A stretch of DNA of 64,000 nucleotides. Source: an uncultured Lactobacillaceae bacterium. GTDB taxonomy: Bacteria > Bacillota > Bacilli > Lactobacillales > Lactobacillaceae. Position numbers and translations under genes: made by a program. Below, in pieces: positions 18,759-31,352 of the stretch (positions are counted from its first letter, which is position 1; the number at the start of each line of letters is the position of its first letter). The stretch covers positions 1 to 64,000 of the forward strand of contig CALYPJ010000001.1 in assembly GCA_945273735.1 (NCBI GenBank), read 5' to 3'. The notes under the pieces are model-generated. The model did no database searches. It saw nothing but the letters and a program-made list of their open reading frames with translations, and was not told the origin of the DNA.

Positions 18759-19580
18759 ATGAAATTTTATGATTCACAATATGTAAAAAAAATTTGTGAG
18801 ATCACTAGAGCATCATATCAACATGGTTGGGATGAACGCAATGGCGGTAATATCTCATTACGATTAAATGAAGAAGACTTAAAAGATTATTCGGATATTA
18901 TTGAGGTTAAAAAAACTTTTAATCTTGGATTTGATGCATCTCAACTTGCTGAAAAATACTTTTTGATTACAGGTACTGGAAGATATTTTCGAAATGTAAT
19001 TCTTCAACCGTCTTTAGATTTGGGATTAATTAGAATTTCAGCGGATGGTAAAAAAGGAGAATTAAGGTGGGGCTTTGAAGATGGCGGTAAGCCAACTTCT
19101 GAATTTCCTAGTCACTTGATGTCTCATATCGCCCGTTTAGCAGTCGATTCTAAGCAACGAGTTGTAATGCATTGCCATCCAACAAATGTTATTGCTCTAT
19201 CCTTTACGCAAGATCTAAATGAACGACATTGGTCACGGTTGTTATGGAAAATGCAAGCAGAGTCTTTAGTTGTATTTCCCGAAGGAGTAGGAATTATTCC
19301 TTATATGACTCCGGGAACTAACGAAATTGGTATTGCTACTGCTAAGAAAATGCAAGATTTTCGAGTAGTAATTTGGCCTCATCACGGAATTTTTGGAGTT
19401 GGTTCCAGTTTGGACGAAACTTTTGGTCTAATTGAAACTGTTGAAAAAGCAGCTCTAATATATTCGCAAATTGGCGCTCAAGGTGGTCAAATTAAGCAGG
19501 AAATTACAGACGAGCAATTAAGGAAGTTGGGAGAAGCATTTGATGTTCAACCCAATTCTAAATTCTTAACTAATTATTAA
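18759..19580 (+). CDS. rhaD: Rhamnulose-1-phosphate aldolase
   Basis: Class II zinc aldolase splitting L-rhamnulose-1-phosphate into dihydroxyacetone phosphate and L-lactaldehyde. Zinc ligands are visible as HCHP (about residues 140-143) and the later PHHGIF His, with the N-terminal GNISLR phosphate-binding loop. Length 273 is full. It completes rhaB-rhaA-rhaD. The ribosome site is weak, suggesting coupling to rhaA. No lactaldehyde reductase or rhamnose mutarotase follows. Confidence 0.94.
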   Translation: MKFYDSQYVKKICEITRASYQHGWDERNGGNISLRLNEEDLKDYSDIIEVKKTFNLGFDASQLAEKYFLITGTGRYFRNVILQPSLDLGLIRISADGKKGELRWGFEDGGKPTSEFPSHLMSHIARLAVDSKQRVVMHCHPTNVIALSFTQDLNERHWSRLLWKMQAESLVVFPEGVGIIPYMTPGTNEIGIATAKKMQDFRVVIWPHHGIFGVGSSLDETFGLIETVEKAALIYSQIGAQGGQIKQEITDEQLRKLGEAFDVQPNSKFLTNY

Positions 19581-19599
19581 AATAAATAGGAGATATTAA

Positions 19600-20868
19600 T
19601 TGGATAATTTCATTAAAAAATTAGAAAAATTCATTACCCCTGCTGCTAATTGGCTTAGTCGAAATAAAGTCATTCAAGCTATTTCAAAAGGTTTGATGAA
19701 TACAATGCCAATAATTATGATTGGTGCGATAGCGTCTGTTTTTCAGAATATTCCCATTCCAGCTTATCAGCATTTTTCATCTAATACATTTTGGGGGGTA
19801 ATATTAACAACAATTGTTAATGTGACTACAAACATGCTGGCACTTTATGTTATTGCAGCAATTAGCTATGCTTACGCTGGGAGTTACAAGTTAGATAAAT
19901 TTGTTTGTTCACTTTTAGCATTAATGGACTTTTTTATTGTTACACCATTAAATACCAGTGGTAAGGGTATGGCTAAAGTAACTAATTTGCCACTTGATTG
20001 GTTAGGTGCGAAAGGCTTATTTACAGCGATGATTATCGCAATTGTGACAACGTTAATTTACCGTTTTATTGTAGAAAAAAATTTAATAATTAAAATGCCT
20101 GATTCAGTACCACCTTTTGTGTCAAAATCTTTTGCAGCAATTATTCCTGGTTTTGTAACTGTTATAATTTTTGGCTTAGTAGCATTTTTATTTGCACTTA
20201 CTCCGTATCATGATATGCATAATGCTATATACTCAATTATTCAAGTTCCTTTAAGCCACATTGGAACTAGCGTTTGGGCTTCGGCTTTAATTTATTTACT
20301 GTCAGGATTATGTTGGTTTTTTGGAATTCATGGTATTGCAGTAATTAGTGTTGTGATGCCGATCTGGATTGGTGCTGACGTAGCTAATGTTTCGGCTCTA
20401 GCTGCAGGTAAAGCAGCTCCTAATATTATTACTTATAATTGGATCAATGCGGTCTCTTCACCTGGTGGCAGTGGAGCTACAATTGGACTAATTATTTTAG
20501 CAACTTTTTTTGCTAAAAGTAAGCGTTACCGTTCTTTAGGAAAATTGGCAATTGTTCCTTCAATTTTTAATATTAATGAACCTGTTGTTTTTGGGGTTCC
20601 GATGGTTTTAAATGCAATTATGGCAATTCCTTTTATTTTAACCCCAGTAATTAATGTATTTTTGGGTTATTTCTTGACAATTCTAAAAATTTTGCCTGTT
20701 TCTAATGGTGTTGGATCAATGGGCTTACCAATTTTAATGAATTCATTTTTATGTGGCGGTTGGCGTTTGATGATTTTTCAAATTGTTACAATCTTTATTA
20801 GTATTGCAATTTATTATCCTTTCTTTAAAATTCTTGATAATCGTGAGCTTAAGGCTGAAAGTAAATAA
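19600..20868 (+). CDS. PTS EIIC, lactose/cellobiose family
   Basis: Sugar-transporting membrane subunit with about ten helices over 422 residues, starting at TTG 19600 behind TAGGAGA. Signature segments are the N-terminal IQAISKGLMNTMPIIMIGA and the substrate-binding FNINEPVVFGVPMVLNA near 325-341. EIIA and EIIB are not encoded here and must come from another locus. It lies in the rhamnose operon between rhaD and the rhamnosidase, so the transported sugar is probably a rhamnose-containing disaccharide or glycoside rather than cellobiose itself. A terminator follows it. Confidence 0.9.
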   Translation: MDNFIKKLEKFITPAANWLSRNKVIQAISKGLMNTMPIIMIGAIASVFQNIPIPAYQHFSSNTFWGVILTTIVNVTTNMLALYVIAAISYAYAGSYKLDKFVCSLLALMDFFIVTPLNTSGKGMAKVTNLPLDWLGAKGLFTAMIIAIVTTLIYRFIVEKNLIIKMPDSVPPFVSKSFAAIIPGFVTVIIFGLVAFLFALTPYHDMHNAIYSIIQVPLSHIGTSVWASALIYLLSGLCWFFGIHGIAVISVVMPIWIGADVANVSALAAGKAAPNIITYNWINAVSSPGGSGATIGLIILATFFAKSKRYRSLGKLAIVPSIFNINEPVVFGVPMVLNAIMAIPFILTPVINVFLGYFLTILKILPVSNGVGSMGLPILMNSFLCGGWRLMIFQIVTIFISIAIYYPFFKILDNRELKAESK

Positions 20869-20877
20869 TAGAAATTG

Positions 20878-20905
20878 AGCCAATTTAATTAATTGGCTTT
20901 TTTAT
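20878..20905 (+). terminator. Intra-operon terminator between EIIC and rhamnosidase
   Basis: AGCCAATT / AATTGGCT with a TAATT loop is followed by T6. It sits between two genes on the same strand only 52 bases apart, so it probably lowers rather than abolishes expression of the rhamnosidase. Confidence 0.8.
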
Positions 20906-20920
20906 TAAAGGAGTAATCTA

Positions 20921-23701
20921 ATGGAAATATTTGATATGCAAATTAATCATTTTACTAATCCAATTGGTTTTAATTATCAAGATCCAACTTTTACCTATAA
21001 AGTAAAAAATTCTCACGGAAAAAAAGTAATTGCACATCAATTAAAAATTGCTTTAGATAAAGAATTTAATCATATTATTTATGATTCAAAAAAGATACCA
21101 ACTTTTCAAACTTTATTTACTAATATTGTAGTAGATTACTTGCCGCGAACTCGCTATTGGTGGAAAGTTCAAACTTGGACTGATATAAATGAAACCGTAA
21201 GTAAAACAAGTTGGTTTGAAACTGGGAAACTAAATGAAGCTTGGTCTGGAAAATGGTTAATGGTTGAAGATACTAGTTTACCTTCTGTTAAGTTTTCACG
21301 TTCATTCCATTTAAACGGTAAAATTAAATCTGCTCGTTTATACTTTTGCGGCTTAGGTTTAGCTGAAGCTTATCTTAATAACAAAAAGGTTGGTAATGAA
21401 TTTTTAACACCAGGTTATAATAATTATGATGCTTGGATTCAGTATCAAAGTTATGATATTACAGCTTATCTTCATAATATTAATAATATTGATATTTTAT
21501 TAGGAAAAGGTTGGTATAAAGGGCGTTTTGGCTTTCATGGAGGTACTGAAAATATTTATGGTTCCCATTTAAAACTTTTATTAGAAATTCATCTTCAGTA
21601 TCAAAATGGTCAAACAGAAATTATTAGTACTGATGATCAATGGCAAGCAACTACGGGAATTATTGGTGAAAATTCAATTTACTATGGGGAAGATCAAAAT
21701 GAATTAGCCAATTTCAATCAAAAAGTACGCTATTTTTCAGCAAATATGCAAAAAAATAGGCTACAAGAACGGCTAAGTGTACCAGTGATTGTTGAAGAAG
21801 AAGTTTCTGTTAAAAAGGTGTTGACCGGAACTGAAACAATTTTAGATATGGGACAAAATATGGTAGGCTGGCTTTGCTTTAAAAATTATTTACCTAAAAA
21901 TGTTAAAGTAAAATTTGAATTTGCTGAAACTTTAATTCATGGTAAATTTTATCGAAGTAATTTACGCGAAGCCCGTGCTGCATTTGTCTATACCTCTAAT
22001 GGTGAAAATAAGTGGGTTCGCCCACATTTTACTTTTTTTGGGTTTAGATACGTAAGAATTACAGGATGGCCTAAAAATCTCGACTTAAATTTAAATAATT
22101 TTAAAGGTTGGGTTTTAATGTCGCAAATGCAACGAACAGGTTATTTTAAAACAAGTAATTCCCAGGTTAATCGGCTTTATCAGAATTTAATTTGGTCACA
22201 AAAAGGGAATTTTATCGAGGTTCCAACTGATTGTCCCCAACGTGATGAACGTATGGGTTGGACAGGTGATGCTCAATTATTTTCAAAAACGGCACTTTAT
22301 AATTTTGATGCTTATGCTTTTTATCAAAAATATGGTTACGATATGAAAACAGAACAAAAAAAGCATGGTGGAGCCCCAACAATGACAGTTCCTGATGTTC
22401 CTTCAGATTTAAATTTTTCTCCATTAGCTAATGGTGTTTGGGGTGATGCAGCAGTAATTATTCCTTGGAATTCTTATTTGACTACAGGAGATACAAGGAT
22501 TTTACGTCAACAATTTGATAGTATGAAAGAATGGATTGATTATGTTTATTCACGCCCCTTTGAACGAGGTCTGTGGTCAAAAGATTTTCAATTTGGAGAT
22601 TGGTTAGCCCTTGATGGTGAAGATCCTAACTCACCAGTGGGTGGTACTGAAGCAAAATTTGTTGCTAATGTATATTTATTTAATTCATTAAAAATTGTTG
22701 CTAAAACTGCAAAAATTATTGGAGCAAAGGATACTTTTACGGAAAAAGCTGTATCTCTAAAAAAAGCGTTAAGAAATGAATATTTTACAGTTAACGGAAG
22801 ATTTGTTCAAGATACACAAACAGGATATTTACTAGCTTTAACCTTTGGTCTTTTGACTCAAAAAGAAAAAGATTTAAATGTTAAACGTTTAGCTGAACGT
22901 CTTAGAAAAGATAACTTTCACTTGAAGACCGGATTTACTGGGACTCCATTATTAAATATGGTTTTAAGTCGATATAATTTAAATGATCTTGCATATACCC
23001 TATTGTTAAATAATGATTATCCAAGTTGGTTATATGAAGTTAAGATGGGTGCAACTACGATTTGGGAACGTTGGAATTCAATTTTAGAAAATGGTGATAT
23101 TAATCCTGAGGGAATGAACTCATTAAACCATTATGCATATGGCGCAATTGGTAATTGGTTTTATGAGGGAATTTTGGGCATTCATGGCTTAAATCCGGGT
23201 TATTCTCAAATTAGAATTGCTCCGAATATTCATTGGAGTATTCATCAGTTTACTGGAACTTACTTGACAACTAATGGTACTTTGAAAATTGATTTTAAAG
23301 TTGATTCGCAAAATCGGATTATTTTAAATTTGACAGTTCCATTCAATACGCTAGTTAAATTAAAATTACCTAATTTAGCAGAAAAAGAAAAAAATAAATT
23401 TAAACAATATTACTGGGAAGGTGAATATCTAAAACTTAGTATGGGTAATTATGAATTTAATTATCAATCTTCTCAAAATTTAAATTTCCATTTTAATTTA
23501 AATTTAACTTTGCGTGAAATATGGCAGGATCCCATGATCTTAGTTCGTTTTAGAACTCATTTTGCGGGTCAAAAAATTGTAAGTAATCGTTTTTTAATGA
23601 GTAATTCTGAAGATTCTTTGAGAATATTGCTCTCTAAAAAGTTAGTTGACTCAAATCAGGTTGAAAGCTTTTTGAATAATCTCAATCAACTTGTTAACTA
23701 A
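20921..23701 (+). CDS. Alpha-L-rhamnosidase (GH78)
   Basis: Inverting glycosidase releasing terminal L-rhamnose, here cytosolic because no signal peptide or anchor is present. The order is an N-terminal fibronectin-like domain (about 10-110), a galactose-binding-like domain with the GNEFLTPGYNNYDAW strand (about 120-290), a DMGQNMVGW linker strand, an alpha/alpha barrel with the catalytic block CPQRDERMGWTGDAQ (about 438-452) and TTIWERWNS (near 711), then a C-terminal beta domain. About 80 residues beyond the usual C-terminal domain (from about 845) have no family I recognise, but a decayed copy of the same extension is present at 29.8-29.95 kb. With EIIC and rhaBAD it forms an import-and-cleave pathway. 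Confidence 0.93.
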   Translation: MEIFDMQINHFTNPIGFNYQDPTFTYKVKNSHGKKVIAHQLKIALDKEFNHIIYDSKKIPTFQTLFTNIVVDYLPRTRYWWKVQTWTDINETVSKTSWFETGKLNEAWSGKWLMVEDTSLPSVKFSRSFHLNGKIKSARLYFCGLGLAEAYLNNKKVGNEFLTPGYNNYDAWIQYQSYDITAYLHNINNIDILLGKGWYKGRFGFHGGTENIYGSHLKLLLEIHLQYQNGQTEIISTDDQWQATTGIIGENSIYYGEDQNELANFNQKVRYFSANMQKNRLQERLSVPVIVEEEVSVKKVLTGTETILDMGQNMVGWLCFKNYLPKNVKVKFEFAETLIHGKFYRSNLREARAAFVYTSNGENKWVRPHFTFFGFRYVRITGWPKNLDLNLNNFKGWVLMSQMQRTGYFKTSNSQVNRLYQNLIWSQKGNFIEVPTDCPQRDERMGWTGDAQLFSKTALYNFDAYAFYQKYGYDMKTEQKKHGGAPTMTVPDVPSDLNFSPLANGVWGDAAVIIPWNSYLTTGDTRILRQQFDSMKEWIDYVYSRPFERGLWSKDFQFGDWLALDGEDPNSPVGGTEAKFVANVYLFNSLKIVAKTAKIIGAKDTFTEKAVSLKKALRNEYFTVNGRFVQDTQTGYLLALTFGLLTQKEKDLNVKRLAERLRKDNFHLKTGFTGTPLLNMVLSRYNLNDLAYTLLLNNDYPSWLYEVKMGATTIWERWNSILENGDINPEGMNSLNHYAYGAIGNWFYEGILGIHGLNPGYSQIRIAPNIHWSIHQFTGTYLTTNGTLKIDFKVDSQNRIILNLTVPFNTLVKLKLPNLAEKEKNKFKQYYWEGEYLKLSMGNYEFNYQSSQNLNFHFNLNLTLREIWQDPMILVRFRTHFAGQKIVSNRFLMSNSEDSLRILLSKKLVDSNQVESFLNNLNQLVN

Positions 23702-23721
23702 TAATTGAAATTTAAAGATGT

Positions 23722-23758
23722 AAAAAAGACACCATTCTTCCTGAATGGTGTCTTTTTA
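23722..23758. terminator. Bidirectional terminator between GH78 and GH1 genes
   Basis: AAAAAGACACCATTC / GAATGGTGTCTTTTT around TTCCT, between convergent genes. Confidence 0.95.
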
Positions 23759-23763
23759 AATAA

Positions 23764-26473
<2,710 letters not shown>

Positions 26474-26611
26474 TGTACATGTTCCTTTCATACTTTTAAT
26501 ATTTTTGAAGATCTTAGTAACAGATAAAGTATAAGAAAGTATCAATGATTGTTCTATATTCAAAAGTAATGAATTGTATGGCTATTTTACAGTTTTTATT
26601 TTTTTTAATTA

Positions 26612-27622
26612 TTATCTATTAATATTTTGGTAGCGATTACGATATTCTGAAGGAAGTACTTTAATTATTTTTTTAAAAATCTTATAAAAATATGAGGGGT
26701 TTTCATATCCTATTTTTAAAGCAATTTGTTCAATTGGGGCATTAGTATAGGTTAGATAATTAGCAGCAACATTAATTCTTTGCAAATGAACTAATTCAAT
26801 AAAAGATTTACCCGTTTGTTTTTTTAAGTAATTAGATAAGTAATTTGGATTAAATCCAAATTTTTGAGCCATTTTTTTAAGTGTTATATGATCATAATGC
26901 TTTTCTATATAAAGAAGTAATGCTAAGACGTTATTACCAGAAACTCGTTTATGAATTTTAATCTTATTTTTATCTTTAGATACTGAACGGACCAATCTAG
27001 CAAAAAGAGTTAGAATTTCAAGCCTAATTATTTGATTTGTTTGAATATCAGGATGGTAATATTCGTGAATGATATCATAAAAAGTATTAATTACTTGGGA
27101 ATTATGTGCCGTTTGAAATAGGGCATAAGTATTTTCACCAAGATTTTTATTAGAAAGTAATAAAAATAAAATGTTAGAGAGACTTTGATTTGAAACATTT
27201 TGCTGCATAAAATCAAAGTCGTTAGAACTAAAAGTAGCTTCTTTTAAAGAAATGTTTACTACAATAGCGCCCTCTTCTATAGGTAATACTTTGTGTGTTG
27301 TATGATTGCCTACAATAACAATATCATTTTGTCCTACGTTTATTTTGTCTTTTTTTGTAATTAAGGTACATTCTCCTAATAAAGGGATCGTTAATTCAAC
27401 ATAATTATGTAAATGAAATGGGATATATGATTTAACTGGTTGAACCGAAATACCAATAGCTTGAGGATTTATTGCAAGCGAGTCGGTTAAGGTATAGAAA
27501 AATTCATAGACCGGCTGATCTTCAATTCTGTCTATTTGAAGTGGTTCCATTGTTGGTTCTAGACTTTTCCAATCACGAGGACGATTTTTTTTTCTTAGTT
27601 GCTCAAGAATTTCTGGATACAT
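26612..27622 (-). CDS. AraC-family regulator
   Basis: A 336-residue transcription factor with an N-terminal cupin (about 75-145; PFHLHNYVELTIPLLGECTL) and a C-terminal AraC helix-turn-helix pair (about 230-330; LKKMAQKFGFNPNYLSNYLKK and GYENPSYFYKIFKK). It lies just upstream of the EIIC-GH1 unit on the same strand and is divergent from the GH3 gene at 27756, so it could control either. Same build as the AraC gene at 14851. Confidence 0.83.
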   Translation of the reverse strand: MYPEILEQLRKKNRPRDWKSLEPTMEPLQIDRIEDQPVYEFFYTLTDSLAINPQAIGISVQPVKSYIPFHLHNYVELTIPLLGECTLITKKDKINVGQNDIVIVGNHTTHKVLPIEEGAIVVNISLKEATFSSNDFDFMQQNVSNQSLSNILFLLLSNKNLGENTYALFQTAHNSQVINTFYDIIHEYYHPDIQTNQIIRLEILTLFARLVRSVSKDKNKIKIHKRVSGNNVLALLLYIEKHYDHITLKKMAQKFGFNPNYLSNYLKKQTGKSFIELVHLQRINVAANYLTYTNAPIEQIALKIGYENPSYFYKIFKKIIKVLPSEYRNRYQNINR

Positions 27623-27755
27623 TTTTCAACTTCCTAACAATTCTATTCTGTAATATGAACACTAATATTATATCTTTTCAACATAGTTTAAAAAAGATAA
27701 ATAATTTAAACTAACTTTATATCGATGATGTAAATATAAAAATTGGAGGAAGTAA

Positions 27756-29447
27756 ATGCTTGATTTAACCCAAGCACCATATTTTTTAAGTCAAAAACAA
27801 GTTAAGCAAGTTAAAAATATGGTAGAGAACATGCCATTAGAAGCTAAAATTGGACAATTATTCTTTATAATTGGGCCTGATGAAGCAAATATTGAAGAGT
27901 TTATTTCTAGATATCAGCCTGGAGGAATTATGTATCGTCCAGATAATGCTTTAAAAATTATTGCTGAAATCAATTCAGCCCAAAATTATAGTAAGGTTCC
28001 TTTATTTATTGCAGCAAATTTGGAATCTGGAGGTAATGGTTTATTAAAAGAAGGTACATGGGTAGGGAACCCATTACAAATTGCCGCTACTGATGATCCA
28101 AGTTATGCCTTTGAATTAGGTAAAATTGGAGGTGCTGAAGCTAAGCAAGTGGGTGGAAATATGGCATTTGCTCCTATTGTTGATCTAGATTTGAATTTTC
28201 GTAATCCCATTATGAATACTCGAACTTTTGGTAGTAGTTTGCAAAGAGTTTTATATATGAGTGAGGCGGAAACTAAAGGTTTTAAATCTCAAGGTATAAT
28301 TCCTGTGATTAAACATTTTCCAGGTGATGGTGTTGATGAACGAGATCAACATTTATTAAGCTCCATTAACTCGTTGTCTACTACTGATTGGAATCAAAGC
28401 TACGGTAAAATTTATCAGCAGTTTATTAATCAAGGTATTCCGGCAATAATGATTGCCCATATTATGCAACCAGCATGGGAAAAAAAATTAAATCCAAATA
28501 TAAAAGATCAAGAACTAAGGCCAGCTTCAACTTCATCTTTATTGATTAATGATTTATTGCGCCAAAAGTTAAATTTTCAAGGATTGGCAATCACTGATGC
28601 AACTCCGATGTTAGGCTATAATACTGCAGCTAAGCGCCAAGATTTATTACCAATGACAATTAATGCAGGCATTGATATGATCCTTTTTAATAAAAATATT
28701 GATGAAGATTATCAATATATTAGAACTGCTATTAAGCGGGGGATTATTACAATTGAGCGTGTTAATGAGGCTGTAAGTCGCATTTTAGGTACTAAAATGG
28801 CTCAAGGATTATTGTCAGAAAATAAAGCTATTACTTCAAATTCAAAAGTAAATTTGGATTTTACCAACCATCAAGCAATTGCTAAAGTTATTGCTAAAAA
28901 ATCCGTAACTTTAGTAAAAGATCGAGATCATCTATTACCTTTAACGCCTGAAAAATATCCACGTTTACGTTTAGTTATTTTAGGTGATCATAATGATGGT
29001 GGTTTTAAAGAAGGCGGTCTGGTTAGTAATTTATTTATTCAAAAATTAAAAGATCAAAGGTTTCAGGTACAACTTTTTGATCGGAAGCATTTAGACATGC
29101 ATGAAGTATTTTCAGAAGGGGTCCAAGACTTAAGAGCAAAATTCGATTTAGCTTTATATGTTGCTAATGTTGAAACAGCAAGTAATCAAACGACTAGACG
29201 TCTTGATTGGGTTCATTTAATGGCAGCAGATGCTCCCTGGTTTTTAAGAGATATTCCGACCGTTTTTGTATCAATGGCTAATCCTTATCATTTATTTGAT
29301 GTTCCTGATATTTCAACTTTTGTCAATGCTTATACCGGAAATCCTGCAAGTATTACAGCGGTTATCGATAAATTGATGGGACGTGAACCTTTTAATGGAA
29401 TTAGTCCTATTGATCCATTTTGCGGCGATTTCCGAGCTAAGTTATAG
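27756..29447 (+). CDS. GH3 beta-N-acetylglucosaminidase-like enzyme
   Basis: A 563-residue cytosolic glycosidase of family GH3, without a signal peptide. The NagZ-type KHFPGDGVDERDQH motif (186-199) includes the Asp197-His199 dyad used as acid/base in that subgroup, and the nucleophile is Asp281 in LAITDATPML. A C-terminal alpha/beta sandwich (about 380-560) extends beyond minimal NagZ. By motif it should act on beta-GlcNAc, such as peptidoglycan fragments or chitobiose; the surrounding glycoside genes leave room for another substrate. GGAGG precedes the ATG. It is divergent from the AraC gene. The pseudogene of a GH78 enzyme begins 12 bases after its stop. Confidence 0.82.
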   Translation: MLDLTQAPYFLSQKQVKQVKNMVENMPLEAKIGQLFFIIGPDEANIEEFISRYQPGGIMYRPDNALKIIAEINSAQNYSKVPLFIAANLESGGNGLLKEGTWVGNPLQIAATDDPSYAFELGKIGGAEAKQVGGNMAFAPIVDLDLNFRNPIMNTRTFGSSLQRVLYMSEAETKGFKSQGIIPVIKHFPGDGVDERDQHLLSSINSLSTTDWNQSYGKIYQQFINQGIPAIMIAHIMQPAWEKKLNPNIKDQELRPASTSSLLINDLLRQKLNFQGLAITDATPMLGYNTAAKRQDLLPMTINAGIDMILFNKNIDEDYQYIRTAIKRGIITIERVNEAVSRILGTKMAQGLLSENKAITSNSKVNLDFTNHQAIAKVIAKKSVTLVKDRDHLLPLTPEKYPRLRLVILGDHNDGGFKEGGLVSNLFIQKLKDQRFQVQLFDRKHLDMHEVFSEGVQDLRAKFDLALYVANVETASNQTTRRLDWVHLMAADAPWFLRDIPTVFVSMANPYHLFDVPDISTFVNAYTGNPASITAVIDKLMGREPFNGISPIDPFCGDFRAKL

Positions 29448-29459
29448 AAAGTAAAAATT

Positions 29460-29952
29460 GTGAAAATAACTGAAATCCGTGTTAATTATTTAAAAGAGTT
29501 ATTAGGATTTCAACTTACTGATTTAAGAATAAGTTTTAAAATACAATTTTCGAAAGTAAATTTCGCATCTCAATTTGATTATCGGGTATCTCAAGTTGAG
29601 GGAAGTTTAATACACCGTATGGTGATTTAAAAGTTACCTATGCATTAGAAACAGATGCTAAACATACTATCAAAATTCATTTGCAGATTCCTTTTGGGTT
29701 AAAATTAAAAGTTACTTTACTTCATCGGGTTGATATGCCAATTGGTGATATTTTAAAAAGTCCGCAATTGGTTAAAGCAATAGCGAAAATCAATTTCATT
29801 TTGCATCAACTTCCCAATGAACTTAGTGCGAAAATGAAACAATTGTGATATCTAAATTAGTTTTAACAATCCCTAAGCTGAACCTTAGTCCTGATAATTT
29901 TCAAAAAATTGAAAAATTATTACAAAAAACTCACATAGGTAAAGATTGTTAA
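29460..29952 (+). pseudogene. Remnant of a second GH78 alpha-L-rhamnosidase
   Basis: GTG 29460 opens a frame encoding KITEIRVNYLKELLGFQ..., which aligns by eye with the first 28 residues of the intact GH78 (EIFDMQINHFTNPIGFN). About 40 codons later the text jumps to sequence matching the C-terminal beta domain (GKFNTPYGDLKVTY against GTYLTTNGTLKIDF). So roughly 730 codons are deleted. A one-base frameshift near 29600, a TGA at 29846 and a further shift complete the ruin. The last in-frame piece (VLTIPKLNLSPDNFQKIEKL) resembles the unusual C-terminal extension of the intact enzyme. It cannot make a working enzyme. Confidence 0.8.
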
Positions 29953-29969
29953 TAATATTGTGTAAAAAG

Positions 29970-30000
29970 AAAACTGCTACTAAAAATTAGTAGCAGTTTA
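29970..30000 (+). terminator. Terminator after the GH3/GH78-remnant unit
   Basis: AACTGCTACTAA / TTAGTAGCAGTT with a short A-rich loop. It still marks the 3' end of the former two-gene unit. Confidence 0.8.
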
Positions 30001-30139
30001 TAATTTATAAAGTCATCTGGTGAATTCTTAATAGATAGCTATTTTAAGCCAAATAATAGTTCTAAATATTAAAATTAATCAATATTTAACCTTGATCTTT
30101 AAGAATCTTTACTTCTTTTGGACATTTTTTAAGTATATT

Positions 30140-30800
30140 TTAATATAAAAATTTATTTGTTTTTAGCATAATATATGTGCTTTGATAATGATCAGAATTA
30201 TCATCACTAAATAAGTTATAAGCGGTATCCATTTTAAAAATTTTACCGCCATTGTCGAATTGACTAAATTAAATCGGTTAAAATTTTTATCGGTAATATC
30301 TTTAATTTGTTCACCAGTTTGCCAGTTTTGTTTAAATAGTAACTCCAGTTGGAGCAAGGAAATACTGAGGTTTTTAATGCTACCTCCAACATTTGGATTA
30401 TTAACGTTAATTACAATACTACCGTCCGGATGTAATAAAACCTTTTTAAAAGTATAAATTGTTAAAGTTACTGCGGGTGCGGGTTTATTTTCAAAATGCT
30501 CACCATTTAATTTAGTATATTTGCTAATATCTGTAACTTCAACCGATATAGGGGTTTTATCCGGATTAATTTTTGAATTAACACTGTCTTGTGTCTTACT
30601 AGGAACATAAGTTGAATTCGTTGTTGAATTAGAAGATTTTAGTTTACTAATAACTTTTCTAGGTTTAAAAGATTGTACGACGCTGGTTTGATAATTTTTT
30701 TGCGATTTATTAGAGATATTTTTTAATTAAACCACTAAAATTAAAATAATTATTTTACAAGTTATAATTATTAAAGAGAGTATGACTAGGGGATATTATT
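30140..30800 (-). pseudogene. Broken gene for a membrane-anchored protein
   Basis: On the minus strand a hydrophobic segment (IIITCKIIILILVV, about 30730-30775) is followed in frame by a TAA. A 150-codon soluble stretch then follows, starting KNISNKSQKNYQTS and containing HPDGSIVINVNNPNVGG. Near 30250 the frame shifts; the other frame continues DNGGKIFKMDTAYNLFSDD and ends at TAA 30140-30142. Repairing the nonsense codon and the shift would give one transmembrane helix plus an extracellular domain of about 200 residues. I do not recognise the family. No start codon with a ribosome site is visible. Confidence 0.6.
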
Positions 30801-30901
30801 TTTTATTTTATCTTGGAAGTCGATGATAAGTGTTCATAATTAAGTCCTTTAATAAATTTACTTTTTAAGAAAGATAAATAGAATTTAAAATAATTACTTA
30901 T

Positions 30902-31315
30902 TTACATTTTAATCTGAATATTAGGATCGTATTTCTTAATTGCTGATCGACTAATTTTAACCAAATAATTTGTGAGTTGGTTCACATCATGATAAGTTAG
31001 CCTACCAGAAAAGGCTTCAAGTAACATTGATAAATTTAAACCTGAAATCAAAGCACGTTTATTAGGATCTTCTGCCACTAAGGTTGCGGCAATATTATAA
31101 GGTGAACCTCCAAAAATATCAGCTATAAAAAGAATTTGATTTTCGGTTGGACAAAGTTTAATTGTTGCTTTAACTTCTTCTTCTAATTCTGTCGGTCCAA
31201 TATTTGGAGTATAGCTAACTGTATATAAATTCGTTTGGGAACCGAAAATAATTTCAGCCGCATCTCTGATCCCAGCGGCCATTTTTCCATGGGTTACTAA
31301 GATTATGCTAATCAT
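30902..31315 (-). CDS. PTS EIIA, mannose family (orphan)
   Basis: A 137-residue soluble phosphocarrier. The phosphorylated residue is His9 in LVTHGKMA, and the FIADIFGGSPYNIAA loop (63-77) is the standard EIIA-Man signature. No EIIB, EIIC or EIID is adjacent. The mannose-class operon at 56-58 kb has IIC, IID and IIB but no IIA, so this protein may be its missing partner. GAGGAATAATA precedes the ATG. The region upstream on this strand ends at the fruK terminator, so it has its own transcript. Confidence 0.92.
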   Translation of the reverse strand: MISIILVTHGKMAAGIRDAAEIIFGSQTNLYTVSYTPNIGPTELEEEVKATIKLCPTENQILFIADIFGGSPYNIAATLVAEDPNKRALISGLNLSMLLEAFSGRLTYHDVNQLTNYLVKISRSAIKKYDPNIQIKM

Positions 31316-31352
31316 TATTATTCCTCTGTTAAACTTATCATAATTGAAGGAA

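Noticed and set aside
30260..30457. Plus-strand 65-codon frame in the decayed region
   Set aside because: It is antisense to the minus-strand pseudogene and has no start signals.
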